Below, piece after piece: positions 1 to 8,912 of a DNA stretch of 64,000 nt (the stretch's first letter is position 1; each line of letters begins with the position of its first letter). The notes beneath the pieces are model-generated. The model was not told the origin of the DNA. It worked only from the letters and a program-made list of their open reading frames with translations, and made no database searches. Source of the DNA: Paraburkholderia tuberum STM678 (GTDB taxonomy: Bacteria; Pseudomonadota; Gammaproteobacteria; Burkholderiales; Burkholderiaceae); contig NZ_CADFGP010000010.1 of NCBI RefSeq assembly GCF_902833905.1, positions 62,001 to 126,000 of the forward strand, in the 5' to 3' direction. Position numbers and translations under genes: made by a program.

Positions 1-558
1 GTCGATCTGCTCGTGCAGCAGGCCGGCGTCGGCGAACTGCGGCTGTTGCAGCCGGCGCTCAGCGCCGTCGGCGAGCGTCCGCTCGTCTTCGTGCAACCGC
101 CGCATACGCCGGACGGCCTCGGGCTCAACTACATCGGCCTGTCGCTGCAGCAGGTGCTGCGGATCAATGCGCCGAAAACCGCCGACGCGCTGTGGTCCGC
201 CGAGCAGATCCTGCGCGCCGGCAGTTGCGGCGCGCTGATCTTCTGGGCGCAGTACGCGCAGGCGTCGTCGCTGCGCCGTCTGCATCTGGCCGCGCAGTCG
301 TCGGAGACGCTTTTCATCATGGTGCGGCCGCTCGCCACCGCGCAGGAGGCATCCCCCGCGCTGCTGCGGCTCGCGCTCAGGCCATCGGCCGAAGGTCTCA
401 CCATCGACATCGTGAAACGACGAGGGCCCGCTCGCGCAGAGCCCCTGTCGATTCCCCTTCAACCCACTCCCGTTCTGCTTTCCCGACATGCGCGTCTTTC
501 TCGCCGTTCATCTGCCAAAGTTGCCGCTCGAGGTCTTCAGACCGAAGTGGTCGCCTGA
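1..558 (+). CDS. imuA: ImuA, SOS translesion-synthesis accessory protein (5' end outside window)
   Basis: The reading frame is open from the first base, so the N-terminus lies upstream; about 185 C-terminal residues are present. Identification rests on a RecA-like C-terminal half (a segment ending in a hydrophobic strand around LIFWAQYA, then LRRLHLAAQ) and on position directly before imuB and dnaE2. ImuA proteins are RecA/SulA-like partners of ImuB and DnaE2 in damage-induced mutagenesis. The Arg-rich tail (LSRHARLSRRSS) is typical of the family. The 3' end overlaps imuB by 71 bases, which suggests translational coupling. The SOS (LexA) operator expected upstream is outside the window, so regulation cannot be checked. 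Confidence 0.88.
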   Translation, partial: VDLLVQQAGVGELRLLQPALSAVGERPLVFVQPPHTPDGLGLNYIGLSLQQVLRINAPKTADALWSAEQILRAGSCGALIFWAQYAQASSLRRLHLAAQSSETLFIMVRPLATAQEASPALLRLALRPSAEGLTIDIVKRRGPARAEPLSIPLQPTPVLLSRHARLSRRSSAKVAARGLQTEVVA

Positions 559-1957
559 GCCCGCGCATGGCTGCGCGGTGCTGGAGAAAGACAAGGTGGT
601 CATGGCCGACCCCGCCGCGCGCTCGGCAGGCGTGCGTCCGGGCATGAAGCGCGGCGGCGTGCTGACGCTGTCGCCGCAGACCGAGATGTATGAGCGCGAT
701 AGCGGCCGTGAAACGGCGGCCCATCGCGAGGTGGGTATCGCGCTGATGCGCTTCTCGCCCGAAGTCGCGCTGCTCGATGAGGCGACGGTCGTCGTCGAGA
801 TCGGCGCGAGTCTGCGGCTCTTCGGCGGCCTGCTCGCGCTGTGCCGCGATACGAAAGCCATCCTCGACGCGCTCGGCTTCACCGCGCGCATCAGTGCCGC
901 GCCGACCGGCCAGGGCGCGTGGCTGCTCGCGAAGTTCGGCAACCGGCGCGTGCTGAAGCTCGCGTCGCTCGACCAGCGCCTGTCCGCCCTGCCGATGCTC
1001 GCCGTGCCCGAAGTCCGCCCGTTCGCCGACTGGTTCACGGGCCTCGGTTGCGAGCGCATCGCCGATCTGCGCCGCCTGCCCCGCGCCGGCTTGCAGCGCC
1101 GCTGCGGCGAACATCTGCTCGACTCGCTCGACCGCGCGTTCGGGACCGCGCCCGAACTGTTCGACTGGCTCGAACTGCCGCCCACGTTCTCGGCGCGCAT
1201 CGAGATGCCGGACCGGCTCGAACACGCGGATGGCGCGGTGTTCGGCGCGCAGCGCCTGATCGTGCAACTGTGCGGATGGCTGTGCGCAAAACAGCTCGCG
1301 CTCACCGGCATTCGCCTGTCGCTCGAACACGAGCGCGGACGCGCTGCGATCGAGCCGACCACGATCGACGTCGCACTCGGCGAGCCGACCTGGCGCGAAG
1401 AACATCTGATGCGGCTGCTCAAGGAGCGGCTGCATCGTATCGAGCTCGCCGCGCCCGTGATCGCGTTGCGGCTCGACGCGTCGAACGTCGAGTCGGCCGC
1501 GCCCGCGTCCGACACGCTGTTTCCCGAACCGGGCGGCTCGCAGGAGGATCACGCGCGGCTGCTCGAACTGCTGGTCGCGCGGCTCGGCGAAGAGAACGTG
1601 CTGAAACCCGCGCCGAGCGCCGATCATCGTCCGGAGATCGCGAACCGCTGGGTGCCGGTGTCGCAGCCGGTCAAGCCCGGCCCGCTGCCGCAGAATCTGC
1701 CCCGCCCGACGTGGATGCTCGACACGCCCGTGCGTCTGCTGATGCGCCAGCACCGCCCGTTCTATGGCTCGCCGTTGCGCATGGTGTCGCCGGGCGAGCG
1801 CATCGAGAGCGGCTGGTTCGACGGCGAGCTCGTCACGCGCGACTACTTCGTCGCGCAGGCGGACGACCAGAGCTGCTACTGGATCTACCGCGAGCGCGTG
1901 AGCAGCCGCGACGCGGAAGAAGAGCAACGCTGGTTCCTGCATGGCCTGTTCGGCTGA
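488..1957 (+). CDS. imuB: ImuB, inactive Y-family DNA polymerase homologue
   Basis: 489 residues, start ATG inside the 3' end of imuA. The N-terminal part resembles the Y-family palm/fingers region (SPEVALLDEA near residues 92-101 corresponds to the SIDEAF region of true Y polymerases), but the canonical first catalytic aspartate segment is replaced by LAVHLPKLPLEV, as in ImuB proteins that lack polymerase activity. A helix-hairpin-helix-like section follows, and a long C-terminal extension characteristic of ImuB. The family bridges ImuA, DnaE2 and the beta sliding clamp; I could not fix a clear clamp-binding motif by eye. Only 19 bases separate its stop from dnaE2, so the three genes form one operon. 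Confidence 0.92.
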   Translation: MRVFLAVHLPKLPLEVFRPKWSPEPAHGCAVLEKDKVVMADPAARSAGVRPGMKRGGVLTLSPQTEMYERDSGRETAAHREVGIALMRFSPEVALLDEATVVVEIGASLRLFGGLLALCRDTKAILDALGFTARISAAPTGQGAWLLAKFGNRRVLKLASLDQRLSALPMLAVPEVRPFADWFTGLGCERIADLRRLPRAGLQRRCGEHLLDSLDRAFGTAPELFDWLELPPTFSARIEMPDRLEHADGAVFGAQRLIVQLCGWLCAKQLALTGIRLSLEHERGRAAIEPTTIDVALGEPTWREEHLMRLLKERLHRIELAAPVIALRLDASNVESAAPASDTLFPEPGGSQEDHARLLELLVARLGEENVLKPAPSADHRPEIANRWVPVSQPVKPGPLPQNLPRPTWMLDTPVRLLMRQHRPFYGSPLRMVSPGERIESGWFDGELVTRDYFVAQADDQSCYWIYRERVSSRDAEEEQRWFLHGLFG

Positions 1958-1976
1958 TAGGCGCGGATGAGCGGCC

Positions 1977-4900
1977 ATGGACACCACCTTCACGATGCTG
2001 CCGGCGTATGCCGAGCTGTTCTGCTTTTCCAACTTCACGTTTCTGCGGGGCGCGTCGCACGCTGAGGAACTGGCCGAGCGTGCCGCGCAACTCGGCTACT
2101 CCGCGCTCGCGATCACCGACGAATGCTCGCTCGCGGGAGTCGTGCGCGCGCATGTCGCGGCGAAAGAAGCGAAGCTGCCGTTCATCGTCGGTTCGTATTT
2201 CCGGCTCGTCAACGCCGATGGTTCGCCGGCGTTCGGGCTGATCCTGCTCGCCCGCAACCGCAACGGCTACGGCAATCTGTCCGAGCTGATCACGCTGGCG
2301 CGCATGCGCGCGCCCAAGGGCGAATACCGGCTCACGCCGCAGGATCTGTCGCGGCCGGAGAAGGAATATCGTCACCTGCTCGGCATGCCCGACTGCCTCG
2401 CGATTCTCGTGCCGGATTTCCCGGCCAGCGAAGACGCGCTCGATGCGCAGGTCGAATGGCTCGACGAAACGTTCACCGGCCGCGCATGGGTCAGCCTCGT
2501 GCTCCATCAACGCGCGATGGACGACCTGCATCGCGGCACGGTCGAATTCGTCGCGCGCAGCCGCGACGTGCCCGTCGTCGCGCTCGGCGAAGTCGTGATG
2601 CACGTGCGCTCGCGCAAGCCGCTGCAAGACACGATGACCGCGATCCGGGTCGGCAAACCGGTCCATCAGTGCGGCTATGATCTGGCGCCGAACGCCGAGC
2701 AGCATCTGCGCTCGAGGTTGCGGCTCGCCAACCTGTACCCGCAAGACGCGCTGGCCGCGACGGTCGACATCATGAGCCGCTGCACGTTTTCGCTCGACGA
2801 GCTGCGCTACGAGTATCCCGACGAGCTGGTGCCGGCCGGCCATACGCCGGCCTCGTATCTTCGTCAGGAAACCTATGTCGGCGCGCAGCGGCGTTTTCCC
2901 GCGGGGATTGCGCATCACGTGCAGCAGCAGATCGAGCACGAACTCGAACTGATCGCGGACCTGCAGTACGAGCCGTATTTCCTGACCGTCTACGACATCG
3001 TCCGCTTCGCGCGCAGCCAGCACATTCTGTGTCAGGGGCGCGGGTCGGCCGCGAACTCGGCGGTCTGCTATTGCCTCGGCGTGACCGAGGTGGACCCCGC
3101 GCGCGGCAACATGCTGTTCGAGCGCTTCATCAGCAAGGAGCGCGGCGAGCCGCCCGATATCGACGTCGACTTCGAGCACCAGCGGCGCGAAGAAGTGATC
3201 CAGTACATCTATCGCAAGTACGGCCGCGACCGGGCGGCGATCGCGGCGGCGGTGTCGACCTATCGTCCGCGTGGTGCGCTGCGGGAAACGGGCAAGGCAC
3301 TCGGCGTCGATCCGCAGATCGTCGATGCGGTCGCGAAGTCGCATCACTGGTTCGATACCAGTCGGGATCTGCTCGCGCGTTTCGCGGAATCCGGCCTCGA
3401 TCCGAACCAGCCCCTGATTCAGGCCTGGGCGAAGCTCGCCTCGCAACTGCTGAATTTTCCGCGCCACCTGTCGCAGCATTCGGGCGGCTTCGTGATCAGC
3501 CGCGGCAAGCTCACCCGGCTCGTGCCGGTGGAAAACGCGGCGATGGCCGACCGCTCGGTGATCGAGTGGGACAAGGACGACCTCGAATCATTGGGCTTGC
3601 TGAAGGTCGACGTGCTCGCGCTCGGCATGCTGTCGGCGATCCGGCGCACGCTCGACCTCGTTTCGGAACAGCGCGGAGAACGCTTCGAAATGCAGGACAT
3701 CCCCGCCGAGGATGAGGCGACCTACGCGATGATTTCGGCCGCCGATACGGTCGGCGTGTTCCAGATCGAATCGCGCGCGCAGATGAGCATGCTGCCGCGT
3801 ATGCGGCCAGAGAAGTTCTACGACCTCGTCATCGAAGTTGCGATCGTGCGGCCCGGTCCGATTCAGGGCGGCGCCGTGCATCCCTATCTGCAGCGCCGTC
3901 AGGGCTTCGAGCCCGTGACCTATCCGAGCGACGCGTTGAAGACCGCGCTGGGCCGCACACTCGGCGTGCCGATCTTCCAGGAGCAGGTGATGCAGGTGGC
4001 GATTCTCGCGGCCGGCTTCACCGCCGGCGAAGCCGACCAGCTGCGACGCGCGATGGCCGCGTGGAAACGCAAGGGCGGACTCGAAAAATACTATGACCGC
4101 ATCGTGCTCGGCATGCAGGAGCGCGGCTACGACCAGGCCTTCGCCGAGGCGATCTTCGAGCAGATCAAGGGCTTCGGCGAATATGGCTTCCCCGAAAGTC
4201 ACGCGGCCAGTTTCGCGCTGCTGGTCTATGCGAGCAGCTGGCTCAAGCGTCACGAACCCGAAGCCTTTCTCGCCGCGATGCTGAACAGCCAGCCGATGGG
4301 CTTCTATTCGCCGTCGCAACTGGTTCAGGATGCGCAGCGGCACGGCGTCACGGTGTTGCCGGTCGATGTGACGATCAGCGGTTGGGACTCCTCGCTCGAA
4401 CACCGTGCGGGGGCGACGCGCCCCGCCGTGCGTCTCGGTCTTTCGCTGCTGCGCGGCATGAAGGACGGCGCCGCCGAACGGATCGAGAACGCGCGCGCGG
4501 TTCGCCCGTTCGCGAGCGTCAACGATCTCGCGCGCCGCGCGCAGCTCGACCGCAAAGACCTGCATGCGCTCGCGGATGCGAATGCGTTGGCAGCGCTCGC
4601 GGGAAACCGCCGCGAAGCGCTGTGGCAGTCGGTCGTCGCGGTGCCGGACAAGGATATGCTCGCGGCCGCGGCGACTCAGGACGAAACGCCCGAACTGGGC
4701 GCACCGAGCGAAGCGAACGACATCGTCGCCGACTACCGTTCGCTCGGCCTGACGCTCAACCGCCATCCGCTGGAACTGCTCCGGCCGCAGTTGCTCGCGA
4801 ACCGGCTGATGCCGGCCTCGACGCTGCGGACCTATCGCGACGGCCGCCTCGCGCGCGGCTGCGGACTGGTGACGGTGCGTCAGCGTCCCGGCACGGCCAA

Positions 4901-5126
4901 GGGCGTCGTGTTCGTCACGCTCGAAGACGAGACGGGCAACGTCAATGTGATCATCTGGCCGAGTCTGCTCGAAAAACAGCGCAAAGAAGCGTTGGGCGCC
5001 GCGCTGCTCGCTGTGTACGGCACATGGCAGTGTCAGGGAGAAGTACGGCACCTCGTCGCGCAGCGGCTGGTCGACATGTCTCATCTGTTGGGCGAGTTGC
5101 AGACGACGAGCAGAGACTTCTGCTGA
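1977..5126 (+). CDS. dnaE2: Error-prone DNA polymerase III alpha subunit DnaE2 (ImuC)
   Basis: 1049 residues, the usual DnaE2 length and shorter than replicative DnaE. An N-terminal PHP domain (about residues 8-75) is followed by the C-family polymerase core with the catalytic aspartates in PDIDVDFEHQ (about residues 393-402), a conserved IVRPGPIQGGAVHPY block (about 623-637), a helix-hairpin-helix region, and a C-terminal OB-fold (GVVFVTLEDETGNVNVIIWP). It performs mutagenic lesion bypass with ImuA and ImuB. The polymerase core appears intact. It is the third gene of the cassette; a ribosome-binding site and the stub of a SRAP gene follow within 50 bases. Confidence 0.96.
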   Translation: MDTTFTMLPAYAELFCFSNFTFLRGASHAEELAERAAQLGYSALAITDECSLAGVVRAHVAAKEAKLPFIVGSYFRLVNADGSPAFGLILLARNRNGYGNLSELITLARMRAPKGEYRLTPQDLSRPEKEYRHLLGMPDCLAILVPDFPASEDALDAQVEWLDETFTGRAWVSLVLHQRAMDDLHRGTVEFVARSRDVPVVALGEVVMHVRSRKPLQDTMTAIRVGKPVHQCGYDLAPNAEQHLRSRLRLANLYPQDALAATVDIMSRCTFSLDELRYEYPDELVPAGHTPASYLRQETYVGAQRRFPAGIAHHVQQQIEHELELIADLQYEPYFLTVYDIVRFARSQHILCQGRGSAANSAVCYCLGVTEVDPARGNMLFERFISKERGEPPDIDVDFEHQRREEVIQYIYRKYGRDRAAIAAAVSTYRPRGALRETGKALGVDPQIVDAVAKSHHWFDTSRDLLARFAESGLDPNQPLIQAWAKLASQLLNFPRHLSQHSGGFVISRGKLTRLVPVENAAMADRSVIEWDKDDLESLGLLKVDVLALGMLSAIRRTLDLVSEQRGERFEMQDIPAEDEATYAMISAADTVGVFQIESRAQMSMLPRMRPEKFYDLVIEVAIVRPGPIQGGAVHPYLQRRQGFEPVTYPSDALKTALGRTLGVPIFQEQVMQVAILAAGFTAGEADQLRRAMAAWKRKGGLEKYYDRIVLGMQERGYDQAFAEAIFEQIKGFGEYGFPESHAASFALLVYASSWLKRHEPEAFLAAMLNSQPMGFYSPSQLVQDAQRHGVTVLPVDVTISGWDSSLEHRAGATRPAVRLGLSLLRGMKDGAAERIENARAVRPFASVNDLARRAQLDRKDLHALADANALAALAGNRREALWQSVVAVPDKDMLAAAATQDETPELGAPSEANDIVADYRSLGLTLNRHPLELLRPQLLANRLMPASTLRTYRDGRLARGCGLVTVRQRPGTAKGVVFVTLEDETGNVNVIIWPSLLEKQRKEALGAALLAVYGTWQCQGEVRHLVAQRLVDMSHLLGELQTTSRDFC

Positions 5127-5173
5127 TGCGAGCGCGCAAATGCGTATCATCGGAACAGCAAACGGAGGCATCC

Positions 5174-5362
5174 ATGTGCTATTCGGCTCAGATTCTGGCG
5201 GACTACCGGCGCTACGTCCGCATGTTCGGCGCGCACATGAGCATTCGAACGCGCGACATCATCATGGCAACGCGTCCGGGCAGCACGATCCTCTGCATGT
5301 CTGAGCCGGACGCGTTGCGCATCCGGCAGGTTTGTTCTGGCTTTTCGATCAGCCCAGGTTGA
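5174..5362 (+). pseudogene. 5' fragment of SOS response-associated peptidase (SRAP/YedK/HMCES family)
   Basis: A GGAGG ribosome-binding site precedes ATG 5174. The first residues, MCYSAQILADYRRYVRMFGA, match the start of Burkholderia SRAP proteins. The initiator is followed by the catalytic Cys2 that these enzymes expose to crosslink abasic sites in single-stranded DNA. Similarity ends near base 5248; the frame then runs 38 unrelated residues to a stop at 5360-5362, overlapping the 3' end of the convergent permease gene. Full SRAP proteins have over 200 residues. A matching C-terminal fragment lies at 8913-9098 on the same strand, so the gene was split by an insertion with loss of the middle. 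It would have been the fourth gene of the SOS cassette. Confidence 0.75.
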
Positions 5363-6410
5363 CGGGCATGTCGTCGTAGCGCTTGAGCTTGTAGAACAAC
5401 ACGGACACCAGCCAGCTGACGACGAACAGGCCGATCACCACGTAGCCGAGCAGGCCAAAGTTGTCCGATGCCGTGCCGATCAGATCCCAGAAGCCGCCCT
5501 TGAGGTCGAGCTTGTCCGCGATCAGCGCCAGCGCCTCAATGCCGCCGATCAGCACCGCCACAATCACCGACACGAACGTAATCGTGATGTTGTAGTACAG
5601 CTTGCGGACCGGCTTCATGAAAGCCCAGCCATATGCGCCGAGCATCAGCACGCCGTCGGCGGTATCGACCAGGCACATGCCCGCAGTAAACAGTGCGGGG
5701 AAGATCAGGATAGTCGCGAGAGACATGCCATCAGCGGCCTGAGCGGCAGAAATACCGAACAGCGCCACTTCCGTCGCCGTATCGAAGCCCAGGCCGAACA
5801 CGAAGCCGATCGGGTACATGTGCCAGCTACGTGAGACAAGGCGGAACAGCGGACGGAAAATGCGCGACAGGAAACCGCGCTTGTTGAGCAGCATGTCGAG
5901 GTCTTCCTCGACGAGGCGCTCGCCACGCTGCACGCGCCGGAAAGTCTTCACCACCGACACCAGAATCATCACGTTGACGATTGCCAGCACCAGCAGAAAA
6001 CCCGCCGACACTGAGGTGCTGATGATTCCACCGATTGCCTTCATGTCTTCGAAGCGTGCTTTCAGCGTGACGGCCGCGAACGCGACGGCAACCGAAAGCG
6101 CGATCACGATCGTCGAATGCCCCAGCGAAAAGAAAAAGCCCACTGCAACCGGGCGTTTGCCGCCTTGCATCAGTTTCCGTGTGGTGTTGTCGATAGCGGC
6201 GATGTGATCTGCGTCGACCGCATGGCGCAAGCCGAACGTATAAGCGAGCAATGCAGTGCCGATCAACGCGGGGCGGCCATGAAGGGCAGTGAGCGCCCAG
6301 ATCCAGACGCCGACGTTGGCCGCTATGAGCAGTGAAAAAATGCCGATGACCTTGCCGCGTAGCGCCTGCGGGCCGTCGTCGAACAGGTGAGAAAAATAAG
6401 GCTGTCGCAT
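5349..6410 (-). CDS. Nickel/cobalt permease, NiCoT (HoxN/NixA) family
   Basis: 353 residues with multiple hydrophobic helices. The NiCoT signature RHAVDADHIAAIDN at residues 62-75 supplies the HX4DH metal-binding motif (His63, Asp68, His69) in the second transmembrane segment; a further family block is GFVFGLGFDTATEVALFG. NiCoT carriers import Ni(II) and/or Co(II) across the inner membrane. A cobalamin riboswitch lies directly upstream on the same strand, so cobalt import for vitamin B12 is the likely role. ATG 6410 is preceded by GAGGAC. The gene lies in the segment that interrupts the SRAP gene and overlaps the SRAP stub by 14 bases. Confidence 0.93.
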   Translation of the reverse strand: MRQPYFSHLFDDGPQALRGKVIGIFSLLIAANVGVWIWALTALHGRPALIGTALLAYTFGLRHAVDADHIAAIDNTTRKLMQGGKRPVAVGFFFSLGHSTIVIALSVAVAFAAVTLKARFEDMKAIGGIISTSVSAGFLLVLAIVNVMILVSVVKTFRRVQRGERLVEEDLDMLLNKRGFLSRIFRPLFRLVSRSWHMYPIGFVFGLGFDTATEVALFGISAAQAADGMSLATILIFPALFTAGMCLVDTADGVLMLGAYGWAFMKPVRKLYYNITITFVSVIVAVLIGGIEALALIADKLDLKGGFWDLIGTASDNFGLLGYVVIGLFVVSWLVSVLFYKLKRYDDMPVNLG

Positions 6411-6432
6411 GAATGTCCTCGCATGCTGGTGA

Positions 6433-6462
6433 AGCGCCCGGTATGGGCGGGTTTACCGGGCG
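6433..6462 (-). promoter_or_regulatory. Hairpin between riboswitch aptamer and permease start (probable expression platform)
   Basis: A 10-bp perfect stem (GCGCCCGGTA with TACCGGGCGC, 10-base loop) lies between the B12-box end of the aptamer and the ATG at 6410. A second CGCCCGGG block just upstream in the transcript (plus bases 6471-6480) could pair alternatively, as expected for a switch. No long U-tract follows, so control of translation or Rho-dependent termination fits better than an intrinsic terminator. This functional reading is inferred. Confidence 0.5.
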
Positions 6463-6474
6463 CGATTACGTCCC

Positions 6475-6635
6475 GGGCGCGGCAGGTCTCCTGGCTTACG
6501 CGTCTGCGCCCGACGCCGCCTTCCCGGTTGCCCAGTGGCCTGATGACATCGGACTTCGCGTTTACAGTTGCGGGCACAGCTATGGTCTTGGCGCTTGCCT
6601 CACCATATTCCCTATTAATGCCTTGCGGCAGCCGT
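6475..6635 (-). promoter_or_regulatory. Cobalamin (adenosylcobalamin-type) riboswitch
   Basis: Read on the minus strand, the leader contains the hallmarks of the cobalamin aptamer in order: TTAATAGGGAATATGGTG, then GCTGTGCCCGCAACTGTAA, then GGCCACTGGGCAACCGGGAAGG, then the B12 box AGCCAGGAGACCTGCC (plus bases 6481-6496). These match the class consensus almost base for base. Such riboswitches shut off B12 synthesis or cobalt uptake genes when coenzyme B12 is plentiful. It lies immediately upstream of the NiCoT permease. The outer P1 boundaries are approximate. Confidence 0.93.
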
Positions 6636-7042
6636 CGCGATGGCGATTATCGCGTACAAACCGTGCAGATAGCTTTCGATCGGAAAGCCGACTGACAGTC
6701 GTCTCTCTTTGCGTTGTTGCGTGCGCCACCAGTCCTGGCGACACGGCGGTCGGCAAATGCGCGATGGGCCTACACGCTCGCCGCGCGCTACAGTTCGCGC
6801 TCGCACGGCTTTGAACGCCGCCGGCTGTTGCAACCCATCGCCACAATGTTATAAAGCTGTGTCGGAAAAGGCAGACTTGGTTTGGTAAGCCCAAGTCCTT
6901 TCGGTAACGAAAGCTCTGGTCTTTGGCCTCGCGCACGAGATCCCCACGACGAACATTCGACGCTGTACAGGCGTCCAAACGTTCGTCCGTGTGGTTCTCA
7001 ACTGAGGAACGCTCCGGTCGGACATCGACACAGGAGTAGTTC
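6636..7042. other. Intergenic region between divergent permease and monooxygenase genes
   Basis: About 400 bases without a recognisable gene. It must hold the promoter of the riboswitch/permease transcript and that of the monooxygenase. No divergent regulator gene is present, which is unusual for an aromatic-type monooxygenase. Short open frames here have no recognisable motifs. Confidence 0.5.
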
Positions 7043-8602
7043 ATGCGCAGACATCATCCAGATATCTATGACGTTGTGATTGCCGGGGCCGGACCCGTCG
7101 GCCTGTTTCTCGCCTGCGAGCTGCGCCTGTTTGACCTCTCGGTCCTGGTGCTGGAGCAAGCCGAGGACCCACACTCCCCATTGAAGCGCCTTCCATTCGG
7201 AATGCGCGGCCTTTCGGCGCCGACCCTTGAAGCGCTGTATCGTCGTGGGTTGCTGGATGAGGTAGTCGCGGCGCAGCGTGAGAGTGATGCCGCAGGCAAG
7301 AATGCGACGACCACACACTGGACGGGACAGCCGCGTCGGCCAGCCGGCCACTTCGCGGGCATCCAGTTCTATCACGACGACGTTGACACCTCGAAGTGGC
7401 CATATCGTCTGCCAAGCCCGGCCGACACCAGCATGGCAGTCGAATTGGAGACACTCGAAACTGTCCTGGCTCGCCGAGCCAGTGCGATGGGGGCCGAGAT
7501 CCGGCGTGGTTTTGGTGCCAACGCGATAAGGGCGTCAGACGACGAGGTAAATGTTCACGCGGGTGGCGAGACTTTCGCCGGACGCTGGCTTGTCGGTTGC
7601 GATGGTGGCCGTAGTGCGATGCGCAAGGCAGGCGCCTTTGGTTTCGTTGGCACCGAACCGGAGTTCACCGGCTATTCCGTTGAAGTCGAGATGGCAGACC
7701 AGCAAGCGCTCCGCCCCGGCCGGCACTATACGTCGAAGGGCATGTACACCTATGCACGGCCTGGCACGATCGCGATGGTGGAATTCGATGGCGGCGCCTT
7801 TCACCGGATCCAACCGATCACGCTGGAGCATGTGCAGGCAGTGTTGCGCCGCGTGTCGGACACAGATATCACCCTCACAAAACTTCAGATCGCTACCACC
7901 TGGACGGATCGAGCTTTCCAGGCGACAACGTATCGCAAAGGACGCGTGCTGCTTGCGGGTGACGCCGCACACATCCACTCCCCCTTGGGCGGTCAAGGGC
8001 TTAATCTCGGTCTGGGAGACGCGATGAACCTGGGTTGGAAGCTGGCATCCACGATCCGTGGCGACGCGCCGACCAATCTACTCGACAGCTATCAGCGGGA
8101 ACGGCATCCGGTGGGAGCGAACGTTCTCGACTGGTCGCGCGCGCAGGTTGCGCTCATGCGCCCCACCCAAAGCACGCGCGCGCTTGCAGCCGTCATCCGT
8201 GATCTCATCGAGACCCGCGATGGCGCGACGTACTTTGCTGAGCGCGTGTGGGGCGTTTCGCTCCGCTACGACCTTGGCGGCGGTCATCCGCTGGTAGGCC
8301 GCAGCGCTCCTGATTTCGAGCTCGTCGACGGAACAAAGGTCGGCGGTCTTCTGCGCGAAGGAAAAGGCCTATTCCTGGAGTTCGGCCCGGGCGCATCGCT
8401 TCAGGCGCTCGCGAGCCGTTGGCGAGAGCAGGTCACCTATGTCGCAAGCGACGTCAAGGAACGGCTGGGATTGCGCGCTGTACTGCTGCGTCCTGACGGG
8501 TTCGTCGCGTGGGCAAGTGAAGCCGCCATTCGCGATGAGGAGATTGCCGAAGTCTTGGCGCGATGGTTCGGCAAACCTGGGAATGCGCGTGGATCCGCCT
8601 AG
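7043..8602 (+). CDS. FAD-dependent monooxygenase (aromatic-ring hydroxylase / PheA-TfdB type)
   Basis: 519 residues; ATG 7043 preceded by CAGGAG. Three flavoprotein-monooxygenase motifs are present: the Rossmann motif IAGAGPVGLFLACEL (about residues 14-28), the DG motif GCDGGRSAMRK (about 189-199) and the GD motif GRVLLAGDAAHIHSPLGGQG (about 302-321). A thioredoxin-like C-terminal domain, as in phenol hydroxylases, is plausible for the last 110 residues (SAPDFELVDG onward). The family uses NAD(P)H and O2 to hydroxylate aromatic or polyketide substrates; the substrate cannot be inferred. It stands alone, without ring-cleavage genes or a regulator, inside the inserted segment. Confidence 0.88.
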   Translation: MRRHHPDIYDVVIAGAGPVGLFLACELRLFDLSVLVLEQAEDPHSPLKRLPFGMRGLSAPTLEALYRRGLLDEVVAAQRESDAAGKNATTTHWTGQPRRPAGHFAGIQFYHDDVDTSKWPYRLPSPADTSMAVELETLETVLARRASAMGAEIRRGFGANAIRASDDEVNVHAGGETFAGRWLVGCDGGRSAMRKAGAFGFVGTEPEFTGYSVEVEMADQQALRPGRHYTSKGMYTYARPGTIAMVEFDGGAFHRIQPITLEHVQAVLRRVSDTDITLTKLQIATTWTDRAFQATTYRKGRVLLAGDAAHIHSPLGGQGLNLGLGDAMNLGWKLASTIRGDAPTNLLDSYQRERHPVGANVLDWSRAQVALMRPTQSTRALAAVIRDLIETRDGATYFAERVWGVSLRYDLGGGHPLVGRSAPDFELVDGTKVGGLLREGKGLFLEFGPGASLQALASRWREQVTYVASDVKERLGLRAVLLRPDGFVAWASEAAIRDEEIAEVLARWFGKPGNARGSA

Positions 8603-8635
8603 CTGAGAGCATCATCGGAATGGCGGGTTTCCTGG

Positions 8636-8714
8636 GGCGGATTCAACCGGTGGATGCAACACTCCCACTGCTTGCGCAGTCTTCAGTGTGTTGCATCCAC
8701 CGGTTGAATCCGCC
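8636..8714. repeat. 27-bp perfect inverted repeat (hairpin or fused mobile-element ends)
   Basis: Bases 8636-8662 and 8688-8714 are exact reverse complements over 27 positions (outer bases GGCGGATTCAACC, inner bases GATGCAACAC). The 25-base centre contains a smaller palindrome ACTGC-TTGC-GCAGT. The length and perfection, 34 bases after the monooxygenase stop and 6 bases before the stop of a recombinase remnant, suggest terminal repeats of a mobile element brought together with the transposase lost, or a miniature element. It could also fold as a transcription terminator, although no T-run follows. Element family not identified. Confidence 0.85.
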
Positions 8715-8719
8715 AAGTC

Positions 8720-8890
8720 CTACAGACGTCCGGGTTGTAGCCAGCCGTCTACGACCTCCTCGTTGATATCGTCGAGTTCTATCTGGATGTCGGCGTAAAG
8801 CGCAACCTCCTGCGAGGCGTTCAAAGCGTAGCCCAAGGTCATGTCCATCGACCAGTGTTTGAAGTAAGAGCGCAAGTACCGAAGATCTCC
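8720..8890 (-). pseudogene. C-terminal remnant of a site-specific recombinase (phage-integrase type)
   Basis: On the minus strand an open frame encodes a segment including FGDLRYLRSYFKHWSMDMT and LGYALNASQEVALYADI and ends at a stop (8720-8722) just inside the inverted repeat. I associate the YFKHWS-DMT-YALN pattern with tyrosine recombinases of Burkholderia and Pseudomonas; this is recognition by eye, not an alignment. No catalytic Arg/Tyr box is complete and an in-frame stop lies upstream at 8912-8914, so it is a dead fragment. It abuts the resumed SRAP sequence, implicating integration in the disruption. Confidence 0.55.
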
Positions 8891-8912
8891 GAACTGACTA
8901 CGAGCGGCACCT

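Noticed and set aside
6580..7044. Minus-strand frame over the riboswitch and its leader
   Set aside because: The bases are explained by the conserved riboswitch; the predicted protein has no family features.
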